Positions 17,555-27,197 of a stretch of DNA of 64,000 bases are shown here, one piece after another. Made by a program: the position numbers and the translations under genes. The notes under the pieces were generated by a model, which ran no database searches, was not told the origin of the DNA, and saw only the letters and a list, made by a program, of their open reading frames with translations. The stretch spans positions 1,270,501-1,334,500 of the forward strand of contig NZ_CP050695.1 in the NCBI RefSeq assembly GCF_012044895.1. Reading direction: 5' to 3'. The number at the start of each line of letters is the position of its first letter. Positions within the stretch are counted from its first letter, which is position 1. The DNA is from Aquisalimonas sp. 2447. GTDB taxonomy: Bacteria > Pseudomonadota > Gammaproteobacteria > Nitrococcales > Aquisalimonadaceae.

Positions 17555-19854
17555 TGGGCCTTGTCCTCCGCGCGGAATCGGATCATGGCGTAGACGCCGA
17601 TGGCGGCCAGACCGATGACGAAGATCTCGCCCAGGGTGTCCAGCGCCCGGAAGTCCACCAGGATGACGTTGACGATGTTGCGGCCGTGGCCTTCCGGCTC
17701 ACTCCAGGCGACCAGGGTGTCGGAGATGGGGTCGGTGACCGTGGCATCGTTTACGGCCAGAATCAGCAGGGTCATCAGTCCGCCGAGAGAGATGGCCACC
17801 GCGGCATCCCGGACCCGCGTGCCGGCACTGGAGTAGTTGATGAACTCGGGCAGGCGGAACAGCACCAGCACCAGCAGGATCACCGTGAGTGTTTCCACCA
17901 TGATCTGGGTGGTCCCCAGGTCCGGTGCACTGAAGAGCACATAGATCAGCGCGATGCCGAAACCGACGATGCCCAGAGTTGCCACGGCGCCGAGCCGGGA
18001 GCGTGTCACCGAGGCGAAAACCGCGCCGGCCACCACCAGGGCGGCCACCACCGCCTCGTAGAGATTCACCTCCGCCAGGGCCAGCGGCATGGGCGTGTCG
18101 GTGTGGCCCAGCAGCGTCCAGCCGGTGAGGCCGACGATGCTGAGCACGATCACCAGCAGATAGTTGCTCATGTAGCCGTTCTGGAGAATCCTCGTCTGCC
18201 ATTCGGCGACCCAGACGATGGCGTCCATGAAGCGCTCGTAACCGCGCTCGGCGCCGAAGCGGTCGATGAATGTAAGGCCCTTGAATCCATCGAGTACCGC
18301 ATCCCATTTCCAGAACAGGATCAGCCCCAGAATCACGGCCAGGATGCTCATCATCAGCGGCGCGTTGATGCCGTGCCAGAGGTAGAGCTCCACCGACAGC
18401 TCGGCGCCGAACACGGCTGCTACCGCTGGCTGCACGATGGTCATGGCCGGGATGAATCCGAGCAGGCCGAAGATCAGGCTGAGCCCGGCCAGGACCACCG
18501 GTCCGGCCAGCATGGAGGGCGGTGCCTCGTGGGGCGTTTTCGGCGTTTCCTTGCGGGCTCCGGTGAAGGGCCGCAGGGCGAACACCGCCGCCATGGCGAC
18601 GATCATGATCGCCGAAAGCACTGCCAAGGTCGCGGTGAACACGGCCATGCCGCCGCGCGCGCCAAGGGTGGCCTCGAACATCAGTTCCTTGGCGATAAAC
18701 CCGAACAGCGGCGGCAAGCCGGCCAGTGAGAGGGCGGCAACGCAAGCGGCGATGAAGGTGATCGGCATCAAGTGCCGCAGGCCGCCCATCTTCGTGACGT
18801 CCTTGGTGCCGGTCTCATGGTCCAGCGCGCCGGCGAGCATGAAGAGCGCCGCCTTGTAGAGTGCATGGGCAAGCAGGAACGTCATGGCGGCAATGATGGC
18901 GCCTTCGGTGCCGATGCCGATGAGCATGGTCAGCGTGCCCAGAGCCATGATGGTGGTGTAGGCGAGGATTGCTTTGACCCCGGTGCTGCGCAATGCCATC
19001 ACCGAGCCGGTGAGCATGGTCAGGGCACCGAAGATGCCCAGCATGTAGAACCACAGGTCGCTCTCCGCCATAGCCGGGTTCAGGCGGGCCATCAGGTAGA
19101 CCCCGGCTTTCACCATGGTGGCGGAGTGCAGGAAGGCCGACACCGGCGTCGGCGCGGCCATGGCGTTGGGCAGCCAGAAGTGGAACGGCACCTGGGCGGA
19201 TTTAGTGAACGTGCCGAACAGGATGGCCAGCAGCATGCCGGTGAAGAACGGTGCGGCGTGGAGGTCGTCCGCGGCGAGAATGCCCGAGAGGGTGTATTCG
19301 CCGCCAGCCGCCACTGCCAGCATCACCAGCCCGGCCAGCAGCGCCAGGCCACCCGCCACGGTAACGATCAGCCCCTGCAGCGCATACCAGCGCGCGTTCT
19401 TGTCCTCGTGGTTGAAGCCGATGAGCATGTACGAGGTGATGCTCGTCAGCTCCCAGAACACGAACAGGGTGATGATGTTGTCCGACAGCACCAGCCCCAG
19501 CATGGACGCCATGAAGGCGAACATGATCGCGTAGAACCGCGGCAGGTACTCGTGACCGTGCAGGTAGCCGCCGGCGTAGATGATGATGAAGGTGCCAATG
19601 CCGGAAATGAGCAGGGCGAACAGCAGGCTCAGGCCGTCCACCAGGAAGCTCAGATTGACGTCCAGCCCGGGGATCCAGGGGTAGGTGATGATGACCGACT
19701 CGCCATCGGCGATGGCCGGCACCCAGGTCAGGAAGTAGACGAACAGCGCCGCCGGCAACAGGGCCAGCAGCCAGCCGGCACGCTCGCCGAAGGATCGGGT
19801 GAGCCACGGCGCCAGCGCGCACAGTATGAAACCGGACAGTACGGCGAGAAGCAT
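17551..19854 (-). CDS. mrpA: Mrp antiporter subunit A (operon 2)
   Basis: 767-residue NuoL-like core followed by the MrpA-specific C-terminal extension containing DUF4040-like and MnhB-like helices. The TM5 Glu (F-V-F-W-E-L-T-S-I) and the TM7 [12 protein letters not shown] are intact. The ATG at 19854 is chosen because a GGGGGGTAGG ribosome site lies about 7 bases upstream; a TTG 13 codons earlier is less likely. It is the first gene of the canonical mrpABCDEFG operon. Na+/H+ exchange is the family role; K+ or Li+ cannot be excluded. Confidence 0.94.
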   Translation of the reverse strand: MLLAVLSGFILCALAPWLTRSFGERAGWLLALLPAALFVYFLTWVPAIADGESVIITYPWIPGLDVNLSFLVDGLSLLFALLISGIGTFIIIYAGGYLHGHEYLPRFYAIMFAFMASMLGLVLSDNIITLFVFWELTSITSYMLIGFNHEDKNARWYALQGLIVTVAGGLALLAGLVMLAVAAGGEYTLSGILAADDLHAAPFFTGMLLAILFGTFTKSAQVPFHFWLPNAMAAPTPVSAFLHSATMVKAGVYLMARLNPAMAESDLWFYMLGIFGALTMLTGSVMALRSTGVKAILAYTTIMALGTLTMLIGIGTEGAIIAAMTFLLAHALYKAALFMLAGALDHETGTKDVTKMGGLRHLMPITFIAACVAALSLAGLPPLFGFIAKELMFEATLGARGGMAVFTATLAVLSAIMIVAMAAVFALRPFTGARKETPKTPHEAPPSMLAGPVVLAGLSLIFGLLGFIPAMTIVQPAVAAVFGAELSVELYLWHGINAPLMMSILAVILGLILFWKWDAVLDGFKGLTFIDRFGAERGYERFMDAIVWVAEWQTRILQNGYMSNYLLVIVLSIVGLTGWTLLGHTDTPMPLALAEVNLYEAVVAALVVAGAVFASVTRSRLGAVATLGIVGFGIALIYVLFSAPDLGTTQIMVETLTVILLVLVLFRLPEFINYSSAGTRVRDAAVAISLGGLMTLLILAVNDATVTDPISDTLVAWSEPEGHGRNIVNVILVDFRALDTLGEIFVIGLAAIGVYAMIRFRAEDKAQ

Positions 19855-19915
19855 TGTTCGGCCTACCCCCCAAATGGTCGCGGACCCGCGCAAACAGCCC
19901 GAGACCTTAGCCTAG

Positions 19916-19948
19916 CTGCCCCCGCCCGACAAGACATGGCGGGGGCAG
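19916..19948 (-). terminator. Hairpin between the aldolase gene and mrpA
   Basis: Eleven-base perfect GC-rich arms (CTGCCCCCGCC and complement) with an 11-base loop, 13 bp downstream of the aldolase stop. The strong stem would separate aldolase transcription from Mrp operon 2, although no T-run follows. Confidence 0.6.
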
Positions 19949-19960
19949 TGCGAAGCGGTG

Positions 19961-21010
19961 TCAGGCGACGCTGATCGTGTCGTCCAGGTAGACATCCTGT
20001 ATAGCGCGCAGCAGTTCCACCCCCTGCTCACGCGGCTTCTGGAACGCCTTGCGCCCGGAAATCAGCCCCATGCCTCCGGCACGCTTGTTAATCACGGCCG
20101 TGCGCACGGCGTCAGCCAGATCGGTGGCGCCGGAACCGCCGCCCGAGTTGATCAGGCCGGCGCGCCCCATGTAGCAGCAAGCCACCTGGTAGCGCACCAG
20201 GTCGATGGGGTTGTCGGTGGTGAGCTGCTCGTAAACCGACTTGTGGGTCTTGCCGTGGCCCACGGCCGGATAGCCGCCGTTGTTCTCGGCCATCTTCTGC
20301 TTGACGATGTCGGCATTGATGGTGGCAGCCAGGTGGTTGGCCTGGCCGCTGAGGTCTGCCGAGACGTGGTAATCGCTGCCGTCCTTCTTGAAGTCCGGGT
20401 TGCGCAGGTAGGCCCAGAGCACTGTGGCCATGCCCAGCTCGTGGGCGCGGGCAAAGGCCTCGCTGATTTCCTGGATCTGCCGGCGGGACTCCTCGGAGCC
20501 AAAGTAGATGGTGGCGCCCACCGCGGCCGCGCCCATGTCGAAGGCCTGCTCGACCGTCGCGAACAGAGTCTGGTCGTAGATCTCCGGGTAGGTGAGCAAC
20601 TCGTTGTGGTTGATCTTGACGATGAACGGAATGCGATGCGCATACTTCCGCGCCACCGAACTCAGCACCCCCAGCGTGGAAGCCACCGCGTTGCATTCGC
20701 CTTCCAGGGCCAGTTCAACGATGTTCTGCGGGTCGAAACAGGCCGGGTTGGGGCCGAACGATGCTCCGGCGGAGTGTTCCACACCCTGGTCCACCGGCAG
20801 GATGGAGAGATAACCGGTGCCGCCGAGGCGGCCGGTGTCGAACAGTGACTGGAGATTGCGCAGCACGGCGGGTTTGCGGTCCTTCTGGGCCACCACCCGG
20901 TCGATGTAGTCGGCCCCCGGCAAGTGGATCTGCTCCCTGGGGATGCCTTCGCAGCGATGGCTCAGCAGTGCTTCGGCTTCGTCGCCCAGCAGGGCCTGGA
21001 TGTCCGTCAT
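19961..21010 (-). CDS. fbaB: Class I fructose-bisphosphate aldolase (DhnA/FbaB type)
   Basis: 349-residue Schiff-base aldolase of the DhnA family, cleaving fructose-1,6-bisphosphate to the two triose phosphates. Recognised by overall sequence: L-P-V-D-Q-G-V-E-H near residue 72, [10 protein letters not shown], and a C-terminal phosphate-binding region with I-N-S-G-G-G-S-G and [10 protein letters not shown]. The length suits bacterial FbaB. The start follows GGAG seven bases upstream. It is divergent from the DUF1631 gene, with a CRP-like site between them. Transaldolase-like relatives are less likely. Confidence 0.9.
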   Translation of the reverse strand: MTDIQALLGDEAEALLSHRCEGIPREQIHLPGADYIDRVVAQKDRKPAVLRNLQSLFDTGRLGGTGYLSILPVDQGVEHSAGASFGPNPACFDPQNIVELALEGECNAVASTLGVLSSVARKYAHRIPFIVKINHNELLTYPEIYDQTLFATVEQAFDMGAAAVGATIYFGSEESRRQIQEISEAFARAHELGMATVLWAYLRNPDFKKDGSDYHVSADLSGQANHLAATINADIVKQKMAENNGGYPAVGHGKTHKSVYEQLTTDNPIDLVRYQVACCYMGRAGLINSGGGSGATDLADAVRTAVINKRAGGMGLISGRKAFQKPREQGVELLRAIQDVYLDDTISVA

Positions 21011-21150
21011 TCCTGATTCTCCACTGATTTGTTCGATTGCGCCGCGCCCGGTGTACCGGATCGCGTGGGCGTTAGTCGCGACCGCGCGTGCGCCGGGCAG
21101 GGCCCCGATTATAGGGATTTTTGGCCGCGGCAGTAACCGGATGCAATGGC

Positions 21151-21166
21151 TGTGATGCGAATCACA
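21151..21166. promoter_or_regulatory. CRP/Vfr-type operator
   Basis: TGTGA-TGCGAA-TCACA, an exact match to the two conserved half-sites of the CRP consensus with the correct 6-bp spacer. It lies in the divergent region, 141 bp from the aldolase start and 69 bp from the DUF1631 start. Regulation of either gene is inferred. No CRP gene is in the window. Confidence 0.7.
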
Positions 21167-21234
21167 GTGGTGTTTCGTTACATGGCCTATAACTGTGGAA
21201 CTGGAAAAGGGATTCGCGAATCACGGTGAAGGCA

Positions 21235-23460
21235 ATGTCCACGGAGAACAAGATCATCCACTTCGGGAGCAGTGCGCGCGGCGCGCGGACGGGCCTGCAG
21301 GAGCGTTTCCGGCGGCTGGCCAACGAGCGGCTCATGGCGCTGCTGCGCCACATGCTTGATCAGGCTGATGATGCCTTGTTCGAGCGCGCCGAGAAGGCGG
21401 GCAGCAATCAGGAACAGCAGCTGTTCTTCGAGGCCATGCGTGAGGTTCGCCGCGGTCGCAGGGCGTTTGAGGAGCGTTTCCTGGAGCGTCTGGAGGCGGC
21501 CCACCTGGGAGAGCCTGTCGCCCGGCAACCGGGTTCGGCGGCAGATCAGGGCGACGAGTTGAGCCTGGTGGATGATGAGCACCTGGAAGAAGAACTCGCC
21601 ATCGACGGCATGGTCTCCAAGGCCCAGACCCGGCACAGCCAGGCGCTGGCGCATTTGTGTGAGCGTCTGGATGCCGACAGCGACACCGCCTGGGCGACCG
21701 CCGAGACGAATCCTGTTGACCCGCGCCGGATCGGTGCCGCCCTGGAAGAGGGTGCTGCGGTGCTGGAGATGGAGATCCAGCCGCGGCTCATTCTCTACAA
21801 GTTGTTCGATCGCTATGTTGTAACGCAACTGGGCGGTTTTTACCAGGAACTCAACCAGCTGTTCATCGATGCCGGAGTGCTGCCCACCATACGGCCGAAG
21901 GCGCGACCGTCCGATGGTGGTACCGCGGTGCCGCGGCGGCCCACGCAGCCACGGCGCCCTGGGTCCAGCCCTGGCGACGTGTCCGCCAGCGGCTCCGGGG
22001 AGCTTTCCGGTCGTGAGGCGGAAGAGGCCTTTGCCGTCCTTCAGAATCTCCTGGCGGCGCGTCGCCCGGAAACCGAATGGTCCGGTACCGGTTACACAAG
22101 CGGCGGCCAGGCAGCGCCGGTTGGTGAGGTGCTGGAGGCCCTGTCCGGGCTGCAGTTCCAGGCCGCGCCGGAGACGGATCCGGATGCCGGCAACGTCGTG
22201 CCACTGAGCCCCGATGTGCTGAAACAGCGCGTGCGGCAGCAGATGGGGCGGGGTGACGCCGCGGCCCTCGGGCAGGCCGAGGACGACACCATTGATATCG
22301 TCAGTATGCTGTTTGACGCGGTACTGGAGGATCCCAACCTCCCGGACAGCATCAAAGCGGTGTTGGCCCGTCTGCAGATTCCGGTGCTCAAGGTGGCATT
22401 GCTGGATCGTGCCTTTTTCAGCCAGCGCAACCATCCGGCCCGTCGTCTGATCAACGATATCGCACGGGCAGGAGTGGGCTGGACTGAGAGTGACACCCCC
22501 GCGAAGGATCCGCTCTACCAGGCCATCGAGCGTATTGTCACCCGGGTTCTGGACGAGTTCAGCGACGATGTGACGGTGTTCGAGAACGCCCGGGAGGAGT
22601 TCCGGCAGTTTCTCGAGGATGATCGTGCCCGGGCGCATCAGATCGAGGAGCGCACCCGCCAGGCCGCCGAAGGCAAGGCCAAGGTGGACTCCGCCCGGGA
22701 AAAGGTCGACGCGGCCATGCGTGAGCGGATCGGTGGGCGACAGTTGCCGGACTGCGCGGAGCGGCTGTTGCACGAGGGGTGGTCCCAGGTGCTGTTCATC
22801 GCCCTGCTGCGGGAGGGCGAGGACAGCGAAGCCTGGAGAAAGAAGCTGGACGTGGTGGAGCGACTGGTCTGGAGTCTGGACCCGAAGCCCGACCATGCGT
22901 CGCGCAAGCAACTGGTCAGCGAAATACCGCCGCTGCTGCACGATCTCCGCACCGATCTCAATGCCGTGATGTTCAACCCCATCGAGATGACCAAGCTGTT
23001 CAAGGCGCTGGAGGAGGAGCACATCAAGACGCTCTCCCGTCGGCCCGACGCCGCGCCGCCGGTGGCTGACACCACTGGGTCACAGCAGCCGGAAGTTGCC
23101 GGGGTGACGGGTGAAGCCGAGCCAGAGGAGACCGTCTTTTCCGGCGAAGCGCTGGAAAGCGCCGGTGATGACCTCGATGCCTACCGCGAGCGGCTTGACC
23201 AGGTAGCAATTGGCACCTGGTTCGAATTCCGTCAGGACAGCGGCAAACATCTGCGCGCCAAGCTCTCGGCGCGCCTCAGTGGCGGAGATCGGCTCATCTT
23301 CGTCAACCGTGCCGGTTTCAAGCTGGCCGATCGACGGCGTGATGAACTGGCCGAAGCACTGCGGAAGGAAAGTGTGCTTTTGCTTGATGACAACATGCTC
23401 TTCGACAAGGCCCTGGAGAACGTGGTTGCGAACCTGCGCTCCATGCGTGACGCCCGCTGA
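21235..23460 (+). CDS. DUF1631 family protein
   Basis: 741-residue, mostly helical, highly charged cytoplasmic protein of the DUF1631 family, known from many gammaproteobacteria and without an established biochemical role. The N-terminal third is helical. A Pro/Gly/Ser-rich linker lies around residues 215-255. The C-terminal 90 residues look like a small beta-rich domain (W-F-E-F-R-Q-D, L-S-A-R-L-S-G-G-D-R-L-I-F-V-N) resembling PilZ-type folds. ATG at 21235 is preferred; a GTG three codons earlier is possible. A CRP-like site lies upstream. PilZ resemblance is inference. Confidence 0.8.
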   Translation: MSTENKIIHFGSSARGARTGLQERFRRLANERLMALLRHMLDQADDALFERAEKAGSNQEQQLFFEAMREVRRGRRAFEERFLERLEAAHLGEPVARQPGSAADQGDELSLVDDEHLEEELAIDGMVSKAQTRHSQALAHLCERLDADSDTAWATAETNPVDPRRIGAALEEGAAVLEMEIQPRLILYKLFDRYVVTQLGGFYQELNQLFIDAGVLPTIRPKARPSDGGTAVPRRPTQPRRPGSSPGDVSASGSGELSGREAEEAFAVLQNLLAARRPETEWSGTGYTSGGQAAPVGEVLEALSGLQFQAAPETDPDAGNVVPLSPDVLKQRVRQQMGRGDAAALGQAEDDTIDIVSMLFDAVLEDPNLPDSIKAVLARLQIPVLKVALLDRAFFSQRNHPARRLINDIARAGVGWTESDTPAKDPLYQAIERIVTRVLDEFSDDVTVFENAREEFRQFLEDDRARAHQIEERTRQAAEGKAKVDSAREKVDAAMRERIGGRQLPDCAERLLHEGWSQVLFIALLREGEDSEAWRKKLDVVERLVWSLDPKPDHASRKQLVSEIPPLLHDLRTDLNAVMFNPIEMTKLFKALEEEHIKTLSRRPDAAPPVADTTGSQQPEVAGVTGEAEPEETVFSGEALESAGDDLDAYRERLDQVAIGTWFEFRQDSGKHLRAKLSARLSGGDRLIFVNRAGFKLADRRRDELAEALRKESVLLLDDNMLFDKALENVVANLRSMRDAR

Positions 23461-23540
23461 GAGGGCTGAGTTCGGCTCCTGCTTGTGGCGGGCGGCTGAC
23501 CGTGTCGTAGAATAGGGCGTATTTGCCGCAGGGAGTGGCC

Positions 23541-24362
23541 ATGCGCACGCTACGACGCATCATTCGCATTCCACTGTTACTGATCCATGTGATTGTCGGT
23601 ATTGTCGCCATCCTCCTGGGCACCGCCTGGGACCGGTTGCGTGGCCATCGACTGCACGGTGGCGTGGCGCGTTCCATGCAGAAGTTCTGGTCCTGGAGCA
23701 TCTGCCGGCTCCTCGGTGTGCGGCTGGCGGTGGAAGGCCAGCCCATGACGCCGCCGCCGGCGCTGCTGGTGAGCAATCATCTCTCCTGGCTGGATATCCT
23801 GGTCATCACCGCCTACTGGCCAGTCTCCTTCCTGAGCAAGTCCGAGGTCCGGTCGTGGCCGGGTATCGGTGCAGCGGCCACCGCGCTGGGCACTCTCTAC
23901 ATCGAGCGCGGTGCCCGCAACGCCTCGGGCCAGGCAACTCAGGTGATGGCGGAGCGGCTACAGGAAGGGCATCGGGTGGTGTTCTTCCCGGAGGGCACGA
24001 CCAGTGCCGGCCGCGAAATGCTGCCGTTCAGGCCACGCCTGTACCAGGCCGCGCTGGACGCACAGGCGCCGGTGCAGCCAATAGTGTTGCTGTATCTCGA
24101 TGATTCCGGCGACGTCAGTGCCAATGCGCCGTTCGTTGACGACGAGGGTCTGCTGTCCCACGTGGTGCGTCTCGCCGGCGAGCGCTTTACGGACTGCCGC
24201 ATTCGTGTCTGCGACCCCGTTCCCGTCGAGGATATGCGTCGCAGTGACCTTGCGCGGCATAGCCGGGCACGGATGCTGGAGGCCCTGGGCCTTGACCCGG
24301 AGCCGCCTCGCCGTGGACAGCGCAACGGCGAGGCGGCGACGGCGGAGCGGGCCAGCGCCTGA
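23541..24362 (+). CDS. plsC: 1-acyl-sn-glycerol-3-phosphate acyltransferase family protein
   Basis: 273-residue membrane-associated acyltransferase. One N-terminal hydrophobic segment (10-27), then the catalytic H-x4-D box (His80, Asp85 in N-H-L-S-W-L-D) and the F-P-E-G-T box at 149-153. It would acylate lysophosphatidate or a related acceptor in phospholipid synthesis. ATG at 23541 follows GGGAG. The C-terminal 25 residues are charged and extend beyond the core. A second homologue lies at 34.8-35.5 kb, so the exact acceptor of each is uncertain. Confidence 0.88.
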   Translation: MRTLRRIIRIPLLLIHVIVGIVAILLGTAWDRLRGHRLHGGVARSMQKFWSWSICRLLGVRLAVEGQPMTPPPALLVSNHLSWLDILVITAYWPVSFLSKSEVRSWPGIGAAATALGTLYIERGARNASGQATQVMAERLQEGHRVVFFPEGTTSAGREMLPFRPRLYQAALDAQAPVQPIVLLYLDDSGDVSANAPFVDDEGLLSHVVRLAGERFTDCRIRVCDPVPVEDMRRSDLARHSRARMLEALGLDPEPPRRGQRNGEAATAERASA

Positions 24363-24435
24363 GCCCGGACGGGCTTGCGCGAATACCTGAAAGTGTAGTC
24401 GTGGCAACGGGGCGGATTCCTCATGGCGAGTGCTG

Positions 24436-25320
24436 TCATGTTGTCGGGCGACGCTGGCGCAGCCACGGACCCTGGGTGACCAGTGCTCCGGCAACGACGG
24501 CCATGGCCGCGATGGCCAGCTCCAGGCTGGGTGCACTCCAGCCGAGACCCACCAACAGCGTCGCCGCGATCACCGGCACCAGGTAGGCCAGTACGCCCAT
24601 CAGCGATGCCGGTCCCCGGCGCAGTGCATAGCCCCAGGCCATGAATGCCAGGCCGTACGGCCCTACGCCGATCAGTCCGGCGGCCAGCCAGTCGGTGGCT
24701 GTTGTCGCCACCGGGGTCGCCTCGAATACCAGGTGCAGTGCCAGCACCACGAGGCTGGCGTGAAGAAACAGTGAGTGGTAGCCCCGTGCGGAGAGCGCGC
24801 CGTGCTGACGCAGAAACACGGAAAAGGCCACCCAGGATGCACCGCTGGCAAGGGCGGCAGCGTAAGCGCCGAATCCGGTAGGTATCCCCTCGGCATCGGC
24901 AAGGATCAGCGGTACCAGCCCGATGAAGGCGACAGCGGAGCCGAGCAGCGTGCGTCGCCGCAGGCCCTGCCCGGCCAGACGATCAACGACCAGCACGAAT
25001 CCCAGCGGCCAGGTGTAGGTGACCAGCGTAACCCGCGCCGGGTCGCCTTCCTGAAGAGCAAGGAAGTAGAAATAAAGGGCGCCGACCAGGCCGCCTACGC
25101 CCCCGATCCAGTAACCCCATGTCCGCGATCTCGAGGCCACGGTGGCGGGTGTCTGGAACCGCGCCATGACACCAGCGAGGCCAGCCGCAGACGCCATGGC
25201 AACGGCGGCGACCAGCATCGGCGGCAGCTCTGCCAGGCTGCGAAGCACCGGCAGGCCGCCCCAGAGGCTGACCGTGAACACGCCAGCCAGAATGCCCGTC
25301 AATGCCGTGTGATTAATCAA
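24436..25320 (-). CDS. DMT superfamily (EamA) transporter
   Basis: 294 residues with ten predicted membrane helices in two EamA repeats (residues 8-135 and 150-285). It resembles the YddG/aromatic amino acid exporter branch: the first repeat has V-S-L-W-G-G-L-P-V-L and the G-D-P-A-R-V-T-L-V-T-Y-T-W-P segment. Probably exports amino acids or small metabolites. It is divergent from a LysR regulator gene with a 106-bp gap, the usual layout for a regulator controlling its neighbour. Confidence 0.85.
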   Translation of the reverse strand: MINHTALTGILAGVFTVSLWGGLPVLRSLAELPPMLVAAVAMASAAGLAGVMARFQTPATVASRSRTWGYWIGGVGGLVGALYFYFLALQEGDPARVTLVTYTWPLGFVLVVDRLAGQGLRRRTLLGSAVAFIGLVPLILADAEGIPTGFGAYAAALASGASWVAFSVFLRQHGALSARGYHSLFLHASLVVLALHLVFEATPVATTATDWLAAGLIGVGPYGLAFMAWGYALRRGPASLMGVLAYLVPVIAATLLVGLGWSAPSLELAIAAMAVVAGALVTQGPWLRQRRPTT

Positions 25321-25426
25321 TTTGGCCCTCCCTTGTGATCATTTGCCGTCGCTACTGGTGGCCAATAATGTGTACGTTGTCCAGCTATCACGGAAACGAA
25401 ATTCAGTAATCGGGTGATCACGAATC

Positions 25427-26308
25427 ATGATGACGCAGTCCCTACAGCCGAGACCTCTGGATCTCGTTCTTCTCCAGACCTTCGTGGGTGTGGTGGAGGC
25501 GGGTGGTTTTACCGCGGCCGCCGAGCGGCTTCACCTGGCCCAGTCAACGGTCAGTGCGCACCTGGGGCGTCTGGAGGAGGCGCTGGGGCGGCAACTTTTG
25601 CAGCGCAGCCAGCGGCATGCGGTGCCGACGCCCGCGGGCGAACGGCTATTGGCGCATGCGCGGGAAATGCTGCGCCAGAATGCCCTGGCCTGGCAGGACG
25701 TGCTCGAGCAGCGGCTGGATGGCGTCGTGCGGTTGGGAATCCCCGATGACTACGTGGTGTATCTGCCCGAAGCGCTGGCGGCTTTCGAGTCACGGTTCCC
25801 CGGCGTGGACCTGCAGGTGCGATGCGGTCTGAGCATCGACCTGGTGACGGAGGTTCGCTCCGGAGCGCTGGACCTGGCGGTGGTAACGCGGCAGCCAAAA
25901 AGCCCCGGCGGCGAGGTGTTGCGGAGGGAGCCGCTGGTCTGGGCCGGATCAACGGTGCACGATACCCACTACCGTGTGCCGTTACCGCTGGCGTTGTCGA
26001 GGGAGGGTGTCTGCGTTTTCAGGGAGCGCGCTCTGGCCGCACTGGACGCGGCCGGCGTTTCCTGGCGGGTTGCGTACACCAGCGCCGGGCTCTCGGGGCT
26101 GCTTTCCGCCGTGCATGCCGGGTTGGCGGTCACCGTGCTAACCCCCTCGATGTTGGGTTCGGGGTTGCGGATCATCGGCAGTGACGAGGGACTGCCCGAC
26201 CTTCCCGCGGTGGAAGTGGCCCTGCACCGGAGCCCTGGCAGACCCAGTGAGGCGGCACGACAGCTCGCGCTGCAGCTCCAGGAGCGTCTGGAGATCGGAC
26301 CGCTGTGA
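25427..26308 (+). CDS. LysR family transcriptional regulator
   Basis: 293 residues. An N-terminal winged helix (residues 10-68; F-T-A-A-A-E-R-L-H-L-A-Q-S-T-V-S-A-H-L is the recognition region), then a LysR substrate-binding domain with R-L-G-I-P-D-D at about 104. Two ATGs open the gene (25427, 25430). The neighbouring divergent DMT exporter is its likely target. The inducer is unknown. Confidence 0.92.
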   Translation: MMTQSLQPRPLDLVLLQTFVGVVEAGGFTAAAERLHLAQSTVSAHLGRLEEALGRQLLQRSQRHAVPTPAGERLLAHAREMLRQNALAWQDVLEQRLDGVVRLGIPDDYVVYLPEALAAFESRFPGVDLQVRCGLSIDLVTEVRSGALDLAVVTRQPKSPGGEVLRREPLVWAGSTVHDTHYRVPLPLALSREGVCVFRERALAALDAAGVSWRVAYTSAGLSGLLSAVHAGLAVTVLTPSMLGSGLRIIGSDEGLPDLPAVEVALHRSPGRPSEAARQLALQLQERLEIGPL

Positions 26309-26498
26309 GTTCGCTCTCTACAACCCGGCGAGCGCCTTGCCGAGCCGGATTCGCTATTCTCCATATCAGAGACTCAACAAGACAGGAGTCCGCATCCGTA
26401 CGTTCAAGGCACTTTTCGGATGAATTGCAACGTTATAGTCTCCGTCCTTCAGTGGTCATGAGACGGCCCTACCCGTAACTGCAGGAGAAAGCGTTGCC

Positions 26499-26672
26499 AT
26501 GGCCAAGGAGATTGAAAGCCCCTGTGTCGAAGTCTGCCGTTTCAAGGGGGATGTCTGCGAGGGCTGTGGTCGCAGTAAACGCGAGATCCGGGCTTGGCAC
26601 GGTATGAAACGCAAGGATCGGATCATGACGGCGAGGAAGGCGCGCGAGCGTTTGAAGAAAGTGCCTCGTTGA
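26499..26672 (+). CDS. DUF1289 domain mini-protein
   Basis: 57 residues with four Cys in the DUF1289 arrangement: S-P-C-V-E-V-C-R-F near the start, then C-E-G-C-G-R-S. After it come E-I-R-A-W and a basic tail. Such proteins probably bind a metal, but no function is established. ATG at 26499 follows GCAGGAG with good spacing. It is the last backbone-like gene before the mosaic accessory region. Confidence 0.85.
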   Translation: MAKEIESPCVEVCRFKGDVCEGCGRSKREIRAWHGMKRKDRIMTARKARERLKKVPR

Positions 26673-26713
26673 GCGGCCACCCCTCCACGACTCGCCCAGG
26701 GGGGCTTCAGTCC

Positions 26714-26786
26714 GCGGCGTGGACCAGGGCGATATCGACTGATCAATGAAGAGATGGCGTCTCTCTTTAGCGCGCTGCGTGCCTGA
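26714..26786 (+). pseudogene. 3' relic of a MetX-like exported hydrolase gene
   Basis: About 73 bp nearly identical to the last codons of the hydrolase gene at 41939-43033, including the region encoding D-L-I-N-E-E-M and the TGA, plus 17 bp of shared downstream sequence. One base is missing at about 26739, breaking the frame. It sits in the opposite orientation to the intact gene and directly precedes the lyase-like relic, as in the intact locus. Confidence 0.85.
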
Positions 26787-26803
26787 TGGCTCCTCGCCGG
26801 CAC

Positions 26804-27121
26804 TCGCTCACGGGATGCCTGGGTGGGCGGCGACGATACCGTATCGGCCTGTTCGACGCAGGAAACGAGACGTTCACCATGCACGACGTGGCCACGGATC
26901 GGGCCCGCCCCTACGGCATCGTGGTGCACGACGGGCAGCCATGGGCCGTGTTGTTCGGCACGAATCGGCTGGCGACTGTCGAGGAGGGTGAGCTGATGGA
27001 GATCGAACTGCCCCGCGAGGACACCCGTCCACGCCGCCTGGCCATCTCGTCCGACGGGCTGGTGTGGTATGGCGATTACGCCACCGGGTACTCGGCCGCT
27101 ACGATCCGGACACTGGTGAGG
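26804..27121 (+). pseudogene. Relic of a streptogramin-lyase-like (Vgb family) gene
   Basis: Encodes pieces matching the intact protein at 40818-41729. First comes the stretch for R-S-R-D-P-W-V-G-G-D-D-T, then a jump of about 95 residues to R-I-G-L-F-D, then continuous similarity through L-V-W-Y-G-D-Y-A-T-G-Y. A one-base frameshift follows, then Y-D-P-D-T-G-E, after which similarity ends. The first 14 codons and the last third of the gene are missing. No function expected. Confidence 0.88.
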
Positions 27122-27197
27122 CGCCGGGGTGTCCACGACACCGGGGGAAGTCCACCGTCGAGCGATGAGCGGACGGTCCTCACGGGCTCTTTGGTGA

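Noticed and set aside
25321-25426. LysR binding site in the divergent gap
   Set aside because: A GTGATCAC palindrome and several T-N11-A matches occur, but none stands out from chance in this 106-bp region.
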